From the NCBI RefSeq assembly GCF_032193805.1, contig NZ_JAVBIK010000001.1:1633001-1697000 (forward strand): a DNA stretch of 64,000 nucleotides, read 5' to 3'. Origin of the DNA: Rhodoferax potami. Its GTDB lineage: Bacteria; Pseudomonadota; Gammaproteobacteria; Burkholderiales; Burkholderiaceae_C. The notes under the pieces are model-generated. The model did no database searches. It was not told the DNA's origin and was given only the letters and a program-made list of their open reading frames with translations. The first letter of the stretch is position 1, and each line of letters begins with the position of its first letter. Below are positions 10,062 through 18,728 of this stretch, in pieces. The position numbers and the translations under genes were made by a program.

Positions 10062-11300
10062 ATGAACGAGCCACCTACCCCGCTGCCGGAGCTGTTAGAC
10101 AAAATGTCGATCGCCCGGCAGCCCATCGTCAGCCCTGAGCGATCGGTACTGGCGTACCAACTGTTCAACCGCTCGACCCGCGCGAACGAACACTCAGAGG
10201 CCAGCGATCTGGCGCTGGCCCTGCACGCAGTCGCCCAAAGCGGTGCACCCTTTTCAACACAAAAGCACGACATCTTCATCCACTCGGTCCACAAAGGGCT
10301 GACCGGCCAGCAGTGGGATTTTTTACCCCCGACCCGCACAGTGGTGGAAGTCAGCCCTGCACCGCGCCATAGCGCTGACTTTGTGCGGGCGCTGGTGCCG
10401 GCCCTCCAAGCGCTCAAAGCGCGCGGCTTTCGCTTGGCGTTCAAACATAGTGTGGTGGCACCCGTGTACAAGCCATGGCAAGGCTTGGCGGATTTCGTGA
10501 AACTCGATGTCGGACGCATCGAGCCGGCGCAATACAAGTCGCTAGTGCACGCAACCCGAGTGAGAACCAACGCCGTATTGATTGCCGAGAAGATAGAGCA
10601 GCAAACGCAGTTTGAAAGCATGCTGGCTTTGGGTGTGACTGAATTCCAAGGCTATTGGCTCTCCGTGCCCGAGACCACCCAATCCAAAGTGCTGACCCCC
10701 GCGCAAGCCAGCGCGATACACCTCTTTCAACTGCTCAGATCCGGCGCAGAGCTGGACGAGGTAGAAACTGCCCTCAAAAAGGATGCAGGTCTGGGCGTGA
10801 GCCTGCTGCGGATCATCAACGCAGCCAGTACCGGATTGCCTCGAAAAGTCACGTCACTGCGGCAGGCTGTAATGTTGATCGGCTACGAGCGGCTGGTTCG
10901 CTGGTCAGCCCTCGTGCTCACCAACACCAGCGCACATGCCAGCATTCCAGGTACTGCAGCTGTCGTTCGTGGCCGCATGATGGAGTTGCTCGCACTCCAA
11001 CAAAGTGGCGTAGAAACCGCTGATTCCGCTTTTTTGGTAGGGCTGCTGTCACAGCTCGACACGTTACTGGGTAGACCGATGCCGGAGCTGCTATCGCAGT
11101 TGGCCCTGGATGAAAGCGTGGCAGAAACTCTGCTGACAGGCCAAGGCGCTTTTGGGGATCTGCTGGCCTTGGTCTGCGCTTGTGAGTCAGACGAAGAGAC
11201 GGAATTCAGCCACGCGTTTGCAAGACTTCCCTTCACCCTAAAGCAAGTCAACATCGCACACATGGAGGCGTTGGTGTGGGCAGATAGCCTAGCCGCCTGA
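10062..11300 (+). CDS. Degenerate EAL plus HDOD signalling protein
   Basis: A 412-residue cytoplasmic protein. The N-terminal half (about 15-200) is EAL-like (IARQPIVSPERSVLAYQLF; LADFVKLDVG) but the catalytic EAL triad is not visible: the first motif reads AYQLF. It is therefore probably a non-hydrolysing phosphodiesterase fold. The C-terminal half (about 205-400) is an HDOD domain. This EAL-HDOD (YuxH-like) combination is usually a signalling or scaffold protein. It is the last chromosomal gene before the transposon. Confidence 0.8.
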   Translation: MNEPPTPLPELLDKMSIARQPIVSPERSVLAYQLFNRSTRANEHSEASDLALALHAVAQSGAPFSTQKHDIFIHSVHKGLTGQQWDFLPPTRTVVEVSPAPRHSADFVRALVPALQALKARGFRLAFKHSVVAPVYKPWQGLADFVKLDVGRIEPAQYKSLVHATRVRTNAVLIAEKIEQQTQFESMLALGVTEFQGYWLSVPETTQSKVLTPAQASAIHLFQLLRSGAELDEVETALKKDAGLGVSLLRIINAASTGLPRKVTSLRQAVMLIGYERLVRWSALVLTNTSAHASIPGTAAVVRGRMMELLALQQSGVETADSAFLVGLLSQLDTLLGRPMPELLSQLALDESVAETLLTGQGAFGDLLALVCACESDEETEFSHAFARLPFTLKQVNIAHMEALVWADSLAA

Positions 11301-11343
11301 CTGAATTGCCACCGTCCGTGGCGGCGCTTCGTGGAGCGCGGAG

Positions 11344-11353
11344 TTCAAAAACA
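11344..11353. other. Left half of the split insertion-site palindrome
   Basis: TTCAAAAACA here and TGTTTTTGAA at 46487-46496 are exact reverse complements. When the transposon is removed they lie 3 bp (GTG) apart, directly beyond the tRNA-Arg 3' end, and form a perfect hairpin, probably the tRNA terminator. The last five bases (AAACA) recur at 46479-46483. Confidence 0.75.
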
Positions 11354-11354
11354 T

Positions 11355-11402
11355 TGTCGCTGGAACCATATCTGTGCCGGGCGAGGAAGCATATCTGTGC
11401 CG
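11355..11402. repeat. Transposon left-end repeats (putative TnsB sites)
   Basis: Two 18-bp sites, GGAACCATATCTGTGCCG (11362-11379) and GGAAGCATATCTGTGCCG (11385-11402), start 23 bp apart just inside the left terminus; a degenerate third (GCAGATCTGTCCG) follows. Close copies are at the right end (46265-46472). Multiple short sites at both ends are typical of Tn7-family TnsB binding. Confidence 0.7.
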
Positions 11403-11435
11403 TCGAGCAGATCTGTCCGGGCATAGGAGCAAATT

Positions 11436-11891
11436 ATGAATCGCTCCAAACTGCGGCAATGGTGGATTCAGTTTCTGAGGCCAAAAGGGGCCTATGACGA
11501 AATAGACCCAGGTATCAAGCCACTAGTTGACGCGATGAATGCAACCGGCGTTATCAAAACCATTGCGTCATGTCAGGGGCATGCCTCTTATGGAATGCCT
11601 CCTTATGTTTACTTCAACTCTACTGTGGAAGTGGCCGGATTAATTGAACGGCAGCTCCGCAAGTCGAAGATTGACAGCGCGATTTCATTTGGAGGAGATT
11701 GGACCATCCAAGGAATGTTCGATGAACATTGCGAACTCAGATTCATTCTTTACTCCCCCTTTTATCACGAGAGATCTGAGACGTTATTCGCTCCAATTGA
11801 GTTCACGCTATACCGCCGAACAATTGCAAAGGATCTTTTATCGCTTGTGGATCAAGTTGATAAGGCCGTGCTCCCTGATGTCAGGGAGTAG
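11436..11891 (+). CDS. Unknown protein with SCQGH motif
   Basis: A 151-residue soluble protein starting MNRSKLRQWWIQFLRP with GGAG upstream (ataggagcaaattATG). A central TIASCQGHASYGMPPYVYF segment (from about residue 45) resembles the SCxG metal- or substrate-binding loop seen in TYW3-like and related small folds, but the rest is not recognised. It is the first gene inside the transposon's left end and AT-richer than the chromosome, as expected of cargo. The 3' end overlaps the convergent small gene by about 54 bp. Confidence 0.6.
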   Translation: MNRSKLRQWWIQFLRPKGAYDEIDPGIKPLVDAMNATGVIKTIASCQGHASYGMPPYVYFNSTVEVAGLIERQLRKSKIDSAISFGGDWTIQGMFDEHCELRFILYSPFYHERSETLFAPIEFTLYRRTIAKDLLSLVDQVDKAVLPDVRE

Positions 11892-12062
11892 TTCGATCCA
11901 AAAATAGCCCCCAACGGCGCACAGCAAAATGAGAACCACTAGTTTTTCCACTACTTTTCTCTTGAATTTCTGCTTCGATGGATCTGGCGTCCCGCAGGCA
12001 GGACATACTGGCGCTTTGATTCCTACAGGTTTTGTGCATACATAGCATGGGACAAGGGACAT
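11838..12062 (-). CDS. Small zinc-ribbon membrane protein
   Basis: A 74-residue protein starting MSLVPCYVCTKPVG. Two CxxC pairs (CYVC and CPAC) form a zinc-ribbon signature in the first 25 residues; a single membrane helix (LVVLILLCAVGGYFW) follows. Start choice: ATG 12062 has GGAG 5 nt upstream; the open frame extends further but that part is unsupported. Zinc-ribbon plus single-helix proteins are common in prophages and islands; function unknown. Confidence 0.5.
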   Translation of the reverse strand: MSLVPCYVCTKPVGIKAPVCPACGTPDPSKQKFKRKVVEKLVVLILLCAVGGYFWIELLPDIREHGLINLIHKR

Positions 12063-12177
12063 AGTTTCTCCGCAGAAATAAGAAATTTTGAGCTTTAGAG
12101 ACCAAGGTTCCTGATCTCGCACAGGTTGCCCGATCAGGATTATGTACAGGGTGATTTTAAGTTTCCCCATTTCTTAC

Positions 12178-12488
12178 TAATGAGAACAACGTTTTCCGCG
12201 TCGTCGGTGAACGACGAGTCGCTGAGTTTGTGTGTCAATGCCTTGCCCACACTCGACACCCAGAAGTCGAACTCGGCCAAATCCCGATCCGGGGAAGCGT
12301 GCCGACTTAGTCTGGGGGCAATGGAACGCGTATGCCGGTCCTCTCCTCCACCTGCAACACGTGATCCACCAGCCACCTAGGACTCCAGTCCCTTGGCGCA
12401 CCGCCTTGATCGACCAGATCCGACCACGCACCGGGCATGTCGTGCAGTTGCAGGGACTTCAGCTCTGTAAGCACATCACGCCTGAGTG
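12178..12488 (-). pseudogene. Remnant of IS21-type helper ATPase istB
   Basis: Minus-strand translation in two frames recovers the N-terminal third of an IstB of a different IS21 subgroup from the intact one nearby. The upstream frame reads RDVLTELKSLQLHDMPGAW...WLVDHVLQVEE; after a frameshift it reads SRHASPDRDLAEFDFWVSSV...DDAENVVLI. It ends just before the expected Walker A motif. It is a dead fragment left from an earlier insertion near the transposon's left end. Confidence 0.65.
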
Positions 12489-12639
12489 ACTAGGAGCCGC
12501 TACCAGCTTTTCCTGCACATTTCACTCGACCGGGCATCTGCATTCTTCGATTTCCCCCGTTCTACATGAAATCGTGAGAAAATACGTTTATTCCATTTAC
12601 TGAATTTATAAATCCATTATTTATCAACGAGTTACATCA

Positions 12640-13806
12640 ATGTTGGACGAAATGAATGAAACGCAATCCGACTTAGCCCAGTTGATTAGGCTTGCACTCG
12701 CAGAACAGACAGAGGACGTGCGACTATTCGTCGCCCGGCTTGTGCGCAAGTATCGCAATACCGATCCCGAGCTGGCTGAACAGATGGACTTGTACTTGCG
12801 CGCAAAAGCCCCTCGCGCGAGCGCTCCCATGCGCAAGGTAGCCCCCCCTGTCACTCCTGCGCAAACTCTGCCGGTCGATGACGAGTCGAGGCTGTCGCTA
12901 CTGAAGGTCTTTAAAGACGATCCCGATCGGGAGCAACCTTTGCTGTCGCTCGACCTGGAAGAATCCTTGAGCCAATTGATCCAGGAGCGCCGCCAGACCG
13001 AGCGCCTGGCATCGATGGGGCTGAACCCCACTCGTTCAGCTATCTTTGTCGGCCCGCCTGGTGTCGGCAAGACGCTGACGGCACGTTGGCTGGCATCTCA
13101 GCTGGGTGTGCCACTGTATGTGCTTGACCTGACAGCCGTCATGAGCAGCCTGTTGGGTCGCAGCGGCAGCAACCTGCGCTCTGCGCTCGATTTCGCCAAA
13201 CGCAGCCCCTGTGTGCTGCTTCTCGATGAGATCGACGCGATCGCCAAACGCCGCAGCGACGATACCGACATCGGCGAACTGAAGCGCTTGGTCACGGTCA
13301 TCCTGCAGGAAGTCGATGAGTGGCCGGCCACCGGTTTGTTGCTGGCGGCCACCAATCACGCGGAACTGATAGACCCGGCGCTGTGGCGTCGCTTCGACCT
13401 AGTGATCAACTTCAAGGCGCCAGAAATGCCAGCCGTCAAACAGGCAATCAAGCGTTTTCTCGGACCAGACTATGCGTTGTTCGGCCGCTGGATCGACATT
13501 CTGACCTTCGCCTTCAACGGCGAGTCATTCAGTGACATCGAACGGGATCTCCAGCGTTTTCGGCGCGCTGTTGCCTTGGGTACAGCCTCGGACGCCGACC
13601 TGATTGAGGAGTTCGTCAAATCGCGCGCACTCGTCTTGGACCGCCAGGGCCGCATTGACCTGGCTGTCCTGCTGGCCAAGCAGACCCGTCTGTCGCAGCA
13701 CACTATCTCTGACATCACCGGCGTGAGCCGCGACACCATCCGCAAGTACACCGGCGAGCATCCAGCCGCGGTCAAGAAGATCTCGAAAGGAAAGTCTGAC
13801 GCATGA
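12640..13806 (+). CDS. AAA+ ATPase, first gene of the cargo operon
   Basis: A 388-residue cytoplasmic ATPase. Walker A GPPGVGKT is at 138-145, Walker B LLLDEID has D196-E197, sensor-1 region AATNHAEL follows, and an arginine-finger candidate lies in LWRRFD. The N-terminal 110 residues are helical and charged; the C-terminus (LSQHTISDITGVSRDTIRKYTG) resembles an HTH. Its stop overlaps the next start by ATGA, coupling it to a subtilisin-like protease. AAA+ plus S8-protease pairs recur in accessory islands and are suspected defence modules. An AT-rich, promoter-like stretch (12550-12639) lies upstream. Confidence 0.88.
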   Translation: MLDEMNETQSDLAQLIRLALAEQTEDVRLFVARLVRKYRNTDPELAEQMDLYLRAKAPRASAPMRKVAPPVTPAQTLPVDDESRLSLLKVFKDDPDREQPLLSLDLEESLSQLIQERRQTERLASMGLNPTRSAIFVGPPGVGKTLTARWLASQLGVPLYVLDLTAVMSSLLGRSGSNLRSALDFAKRSPCVLLLDEIDAIAKRRSDDTDIGELKRLVTVILQEVDEWPATGLLLAATNHAELIDPALWRRFDLVINFKAPEMPAVKQAIKRFLGPDYALFGRWIDILTFAFNGESFSDIERDLQRFRRAVALGTASDADLIEEFVKSRALVLDRQGRIDLAVLLAKQTRLSQHTISDITGVSRDTIRKYTGEHPAAVKKISKGKSDA

Positions 13807-14137
13807 GCCAAACCAATTTTCTTATCGGACGCGGCGAACTGCTGACCCATGACATCAAGGGGCCGAAGCGCATCCAGGGAAAAGCGGAGGTGTACTCCTT
13901 TGCGCAAGCCGCACAGCGACTGACGCCTCAGTTCTCAGCCACCGCCACGACCCTCGATGCCTTGCCGCCGTACGCTTGTCCTGGCGATTTCGGGGTGGCC
14001 CGGCTGACGATGAACCCCAGTTACATTGCCCGGTCTTTTTTCCCAACGGCTATGCTTCGCACCGTCGGCCTGGAGTCGGTCGGTAGCCGAACCGTGAAGG
14101 TGACGCCCGGCGGATGGACCAAGAAGGGCGTGCCGCA
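13803..14137 (+). pseudogene. 5' part of subtilisin-like protease gene, split by IS21 element
   Basis: Encodes the first 111 residues (MSQTNFLIGRGELLTHDIKG...) of an S8-family protease. The frame is cut at 14137 by the IS21 insertion and continues exactly at 16794. The 5-bp duplication CCGCA (14133-14137 and 16789-16793) marks the insertion. Removing the element and one duplication gives GVPQECTTT with no frame change. This N-terminal part carries no catalytic residue; it is probably a prodomain or ATPase-docking domain. Confidence 0.85.
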
Positions 14138-14314
14138 TGTCACTTTTCACCACATACAGGCCAATTGGTTTTCGGCACATAGGAGCCAGAGCGTTTTCGG
14201 CACATATAGGCCATTTGGTTTTCGTCATATAGGAGCCAGCCGGGGGATTGGACGGGCATCTCGAACGCGACGTAACTGTCGTTACCTTCTGAATTTTTTG
14301 TTCAGGAGTAACGG

Positions 14315-15880
14315 ATGGGTCGCAGAAAGATCGAGATGCATGAATACAGAAACGTTTTAATCAGACTACGCGCCGGTGACGGCGATCGCGAGATCGCGCG
14401 TCTGGGCCTTATGGGCCGGGTCAAGGTGGCGAGCTTTCGCGAACACGCCCGCAGCTTGGGCTGGTTGGAGGCTGAGCTGCCGCTGCCCGAACCCGAAGTT
14501 ATTGCCCTGAGTCTGTGCGCAGCGGCCAAGCGCCCATCCAGCACGGTCTCCAAAGCCCACCCATGGCGCGAACAAGTGGCGCGCTGGATGGCTGCCGGGG
14601 TTGAGGGCGTAGCCATTCATGCCGCGTTGGTGCGCGAGCACCAGTTCTGCGGCAGCTACTCCTCTGTCTATCGCATCATGCGTGACATTGCCAAGGCACA
14701 GCCGCGTACCGATCTCACTGTGAGACTGAGCTTCAAGCCCGGCGAAGCCGCTCAGGTTGACTTTGGCGCGGGGCCATTTTTGGTGCATCCGGATGGACAG
14801 CGTAGGCGCACCTGGGCCTTTGTTATGACCTTGTGTCACAGCCGCCATCAGTATGTGGAATTCGTCTGGGACCAAACGGTGGCCACATGGCTGGGCTGCC
14901 ACCGCCGTGCCTTTGAGTGGTTTGGCGGTGTGCCCGAGCGCGTGATCATCGACAACGCCAAGTGCGCCATCATCAAGGCTTGCCGATTTGACCCGCAGGT
15001 GCAGCGCTCCTATGCCGAGTGCGCTGAAGGTTATGAATTCAAGATTGACCCGTGCCCGCCGCACGATCCGCAGAAGAAGGGTATCGTGGAGTCGGGCGTC
15101 AAATACGTCAAGCGTAACTTCCTGTCTACCCGCGAATTCCGTGATCTGGCGGACCTTAATGCACAGGCGCAGGCGTGGGTATTGCAGGAAGCCGGTGTGC
15201 GCATTCACGGCACCACCCGCCAGCAGCCCATGGATTTGTTTGCGCTGGAGCGGGCCTTGCTCAAGCCGCTTCCACCGCAGGCGCCGGACTTGGGCGTTTG
15301 GCAGTGCGTGACGCTGCACCGCGACTGCCACGTCAAGTTTGACTACAAGCTGTATTCCGCCCCCTTTGCGCTGGTGGGCAAAGAGCTGTGGCTACGTGCC
15401 ACCGATAACTGCGTGACTTTGTTTGATGACTACCGATTGGTGGCAACCCATGCGCGGGGACAGCGTCCCGGTGAACGCCTCACGACCAAAGACCACTTGC
15501 CACCCGAGGCACAACTCTTCTTTGCCCGTGACCGCGAGTGGCTGGGTACCCAAGCGCTGCAAATCGGACCGTACTGTCAGCAGGTTATTGACTGGCTACT
15601 GAGTGACCGGATTCTGGAGCGATTGCGCGCAGCTCAGGGTGTGATTGGTCTGGCAAAGACCTACAGCGCCCAGCGTGTTGAGCTCGCCTGCCGACGTGCC
15701 ATGGCCCACAACAGTCCGTATTACCGCACTGTCAAGACCATCCTGAGCAGTAATTCCGACCGGCTACCGATGCCTGATCACAGCATCGTGCCTACCTATG
15801 CAAAGGCCCGGTTTGTCCGCGACGCCGCAAGCCTCTTCACCCCCGATACCCACAACCCGCAGCAGGATTTGCTGCATTAA
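14315..15880 (+). CDS. istA: IS21-family transposase IstA
   Basis: DDE transposase of 521 residues. An N-terminal HTH region (residues 1-50) precedes the integrase core with D149 (QVDFGAG), D213 (IIDNAK) and E259 (KGIVESGVKYVKR). A C-terminal beta-barrel-type DNA-binding region follows (DYKLYSAPF). It is followed after 21 bp by istB. Length and motif order are normal and no disruption is visible. Confidence 0.93.
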   Translation: MGRRKIEMHEYRNVLIRLRAGDGDREIARLGLMGRVKVASFREHARSLGWLEAELPLPEPEVIALSLCAAAKRPSSTVSKAHPWREQVARWMAAGVEGVAIHAALVREHQFCGSYSSVYRIMRDIAKAQPRTDLTVRLSFKPGEAAQVDFGAGPFLVHPDGQRRRTWAFVMTLCHSRHQYVEFVWDQTVATWLGCHRRAFEWFGGVPERVIIDNAKCAIIKACRFDPQVQRSYAECAEGYEFKIDPCPPHDPQKKGIVESGVKYVKRNFLSTREFRDLADLNAQAQAWVLQEAGVRIHGTTRQQPMDLFALERALLKPLPPQAPDLGVWQCVTLHRDCHVKFDYKLYSAPFALVGKELWLRATDNCVTLFDDYRLVATHARGQRPGERLTTKDHLPPEAQLFFARDREWLGTQALQIGPYCQQVIDWLLSDRILERLRAAQGVIGLAKTYSAQRVELACRRAMAHNSPYYRTVKTILSSNSDRLPMPDHSIVPTYAKARFVRDAASLFTPDTHNPQQDLLH

Positions 15881-15901
15881 CTATCCAGGAGACCATCCCA
15901 A

Positions 15902-16693
15902 ATGACACCCATCCCCGAACTCGTTCCACATCTCAAGCAGTTGCGCTTGTCCGGTATTCTGGATTCGCTGGACGCCAGAAACCGCCAGGCGATTGAATCG
16001 AAGTTGGCCTATACGGAGTTCCTGGCCATCCTGATGGGCGATGAAGTGGCCCGCCGGGAGCAGAACAGTTTCAGTACCCGCCTGCGCCGGGCCCAGTTCC
16101 GCTCCACCAAAACGCTGGAGCAGTTTGACTTCGAGCGGCTACCCCAACTCAACCGCGCGCTGGTGCATGACCTGGCCACCGGGCGCTACGTGCGGGAGTG
16201 TTCTCCGGTATTGATTGTTGGCCCTAGTGGAACCGGCAAGAGTCATCTTGCGCAGGCCTTGGGCCATTGTGCGATCCGTCAGGGCGTGGATGTGCTGTTT
16301 ACCAACTGCTCGGCACTCACGCAGTCACTGCACGCCGCGCGCGCCACCAACGCCTACGAGCGCAAGCTGCAGACCTTGAGTCGCATTCCGGTACTCATCA
16401 TTGATGACTTCGGACTCAAGCCTCTGCGTGCGCCGGCCGACGAAGACCTGCATGAACTCATTGCCGAGCGCTACGAGCGCACTGCCACCATCGTCACCAG
16501 CAATCTGGACTTTACTGAATGGGATCAGGCATTCCCAGTCAACCCGCTCTTGGCATCCGCAACCTTGGACCGCTTACGTCACAACGCATACTGCCTGGTG
16601 CTTGATGGCCAGTCCTATCGGGCGCCACGCCAGATGCCGACCACCATGCCGACAAAAACAAAGAATTCAACGCAACAAAAAGACGTCAAATAA
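15902..16693 (+). CDS. istB: IS21-family helper ATPase IstB
   Basis: DnaC-like AAA+ protein of 263 residues that remodels DNA and stimulates IstA. Walker A GPSGTGKS is at 107-114, Walker B VLIIDDFG follows at about 160, and the sensor segment ATIVTSNLDFTEW is present. A ribosome-binding site (aggagacc) precedes ATG 15902. Complete and closely downstream of istA. Confidence 0.93.
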   Translation: MTPIPELVPHLKQLRLSGILDSLDARNRQAIESKLAYTEFLAILMGDEVARREQNSFSTRLRRAQFRSTKTLEQFDFERLPQLNRALVHDLATGRYVRECSPVLIVGPSGTGKSHLAQALGHCAIRQGVDVLFTNCSALTQSLHAARATNAYERKLQTLSRIPVLIIDDFGLKPLRAPADEDLHELIAERYERTATIVTSNLDFTEWDQAFPVNPLLASATLDRLRHNAYCLVLDGQSYRAPRQMPTTMPTKTKNSTQQKDVK

Positions 16694-16782
16694 AGGCAAA
16701 ATCCATACCCGAGTGATGTCCGTCAGACACCCTCCGGCTGGTCTCTATATGCCGAAAATCACTGGCTCCTATATGCCGCAAA

Positions 16783-18678
16783 GTGACACCGCAAGAATGC
16801 ACGACGACCGAACTGTTCGTCGCCGGCAAGCGCCAGGCATTTCGTCATCTCAATGACTGGACCCAGCAGATCGAACCCGAATCCGATGAAGCACTGGATC
16901 TAGCGCACATCGAGCAGTTCTCCGCATTCACGCCGCGCGAGCGTATTGCCGACAACGGTAGCGCCAAGGATCGTTTTTTCGAAGTGGGCATCCACCTGCT
17001 GCCTGAAGAAAACCGTCTGTTCGTCCAGCAGGCCTTCGTGAAATACGCTAAAGAGGTGAGCGTCAAGGTTCACAGTGAACTTGGCTTCACAGCAGGCAAC
17101 CTGTGGTTCGTGCCTGTCGAAGGCAAGCACGATCGCATCGAACAACTTGCCGAATTCGTCTTCGTGCGCGTCATCCGTCCGGTACCCAAGCTGCGCGGTA
17201 TGCGGCCGGTGCACCGCACAGGCGAGGTGACTGTCAGTTGCAATCTGCCGACCGAGCAGCCGCTGTCGTCAGAGCCCAAGGTCGCCATCCTTGACGGCGG
17301 CCTTCCCAAACAACACGCGATCGGTCCCTGGTTGCGCTCATACCGCGTCCTGGACGAAGACGCGCAAGACGATCCGGCGGGTCCGGAGCATGGCTTGGCG
17401 GTCAGCTCCGCCTTCCTGTTTGGCCCCATCCAACCTAACGGCACCGCTTCCCGCCCGTTCGCATACGTTGATCACCTGCGCGTACTCGACAAAGGCGCTG
17501 ACAAGGAAGACCCGCTGGAGTTGTACCGTACCCTGGGCTTCGTCGAACAGGTCCTGCTCTCACGGCAATACCAGTTCATCAACCTCAGTCTCGGCCCTGA
17601 CCTGCCGATCGAGGACACCGACGTACATGCCTGGACGTCGGTCATCGACGATCTGCTGAGTGACGGAGACACCTTGATGACCGTGGCCATCGGTAACAAC
17701 GGCCAGATGGACCGCACCTCCGGCAATGCCCGCGTGCAGGTGCCTTCGGACTGTGTCAATGCGCTGGCCGTCGGTGCTACCAACGACACCGGAGCAAGCT
17801 GGGCGCGCGCGCCATACAGTGCAGTTGGCCCCGGCCGCAGCCCTGGCGTCATCAAGCCCGATCTGATGGCATTCGGCGGCAATGCCGGTAACTATTTCCA
17901 TGTGCTGTCACCGGGCAAGAAGGCGACACTCTCGCCGCAGTTGGGCACCAGCTTCGCTTCCCCGTATCTGCTGCGCAGCGCAGTCGGCATTCGCGCAATC
18001 CTGGGTGCTGAATTGTCGCCGCTGGCGATCAAAGCGCTGTTGGTCCACGCCGCTGACACTGCAACGCACGATAAGCTTGAGGTGGGCTGGGGTAAGGTGC
18101 CGGAGGACTTGATGAGCATCATCACCTGCCCTGAAGGTGTCGCCCGTATCGTTTACCAAGGAGAGCTGAAGCCGGGCAAATACCTGCGCGCCTCGCTGCC
18201 ACTGCCCGCCGGGGGCCTGACGGGCAACATCTGCCTCAAGGCAACTTTTTGCTACGCCTCCCCGACAGATCCGCAGGACGCCGCCGCGTACACGCGCGCA
18301 GGCCTGGAAGTCGTTTTCCGGCCCAGTGACGAAAAGATCAAGGACGGCAAAGCGAACGCCGACACGAAGAGCTTCTTTGACATGAAGAAGTACGCGACTG
18401 AAGAGGAGCGGCGGTCCGATATGGGCAAATGGGAAACAGTCCTGCATAGCGCGAAGAAGATGCGCGGCAGCACCCTCAAGAACCCGGTCTTCGACATCCA
18501 CTACAACGCGCGCGAAGCCGGCCACAAGGCGAATGGTGCGGAGAAGATTCGCTACGCGCTGATCATCACCGTCGAAGCCCCCAAGCATGCTGATCTCTAC
18601 AACGAGATCCTACGCGCCTACGCAAAGACGCTAGTGCCTATCCAGCCGCAAGTGTCGCTGCCGATCCGCATTCGATGA
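16783..18678 (+). CDS. Subtilisin-like (S8) serine protease, 3' part after IS21 insertion
   Basis: Contains the whole catalytic domain of the interrupted protease. Numbered on the rejoined 739-residue protein, the triad is D279 (VAILDGG), H311 (PEHGLAVSSAF) and S498 (GTSFASP). No signal peptide is seen, so it acts in the cytoplasm. The frame is open from a GTG at 16783 within the IS end, so a truncated form lacking the first 111 residues might be made. It is partner to the AAA+ ATPase before it, and 50 bp from the next gene. The C-terminal 250 residues are unassigned. Confidence 0.85.
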   Translation: MTPQECTTTELFVAGKRQAFRHLNDWTQQIEPESDEALDLAHIEQFSAFTPRERIADNGSAKDRFFEVGIHLLPEENRLFVQQAFVKYAKEVSVKVHSELGFTAGNLWFVPVEGKHDRIEQLAEFVFVRVIRPVPKLRGMRPVHRTGEVTVSCNLPTEQPLSSEPKVAILDGGLPKQHAIGPWLRSYRVLDEDAQDDPAGPEHGLAVSSAFLFGPIQPNGTASRPFAYVDHLRVLDKGADKEDPLELYRTLGFVEQVLLSRQYQFINLSLGPDLPIEDTDVHAWTSVIDDLLSDGDTLMTVAIGNNGQMDRTSGNARVQVPSDCVNALAVGATNDTGASWARAPYSAVGPGRSPGVIKPDLMAFGGNAGNYFHVLSPGKKATLSPQLGTSFASPYLLRSAVGIRAILGAELSPLAIKALLVHAADTATHDKLEVGWGKVPEDLMSIITCPEGVARIVYQGELKPGKYLRASLPLPAGGLTGNICLKATFCYASPTDPQDAAAYTRAGLEVVFRPSDEKIKDGKANADTKSFFDMKKYATEEERRSDMGKWETVLHSAKKMRGSTLKNPVFDIHYNAREAGHKANGAEKIRYALIITVEAPKHADLYNEILRAYAKTLVPIQPQVSLPIRIR

Positions 18679-18728
18679 CATGACCAGAGTTATCGCTGAT
18701 CCATTAAACAAGAACACTGGAGGAAAGG

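Larger units (their letters stand above)
14138..16788 (+). mobile_element. IS21-family insertion sequence, 2651 bp
   Basis: Terminal inverted repeats begin TGTCACTTT at both ends, with multiple internal 16-18-bp sites typical of the family (CGGCACATAGGAGCCA-like, three at the left and two at the right). A 5-bp target duplication CCGCA flanks it. It carries istA and istB in the same direction. Both genes look intact, so the element may still be active. Confidence 0.92.

Noticed and set aside
11355..11402. End repeats as termini of an old IS21-type element
   Set aside because: An istB remnant nearby made this possible, but the outermost sites coincide with the inverted termini and rebuild the tRNA-side palindrome, which fits the Tn7-like element better. 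Inner right-end sites could still be of mixed origin.
12126..12380. Plus-strand open frame opposite the istB remnant
   Set aside because: The minus strand carries recognisable IstB sequence, so the plus-strand frame is a shadow.
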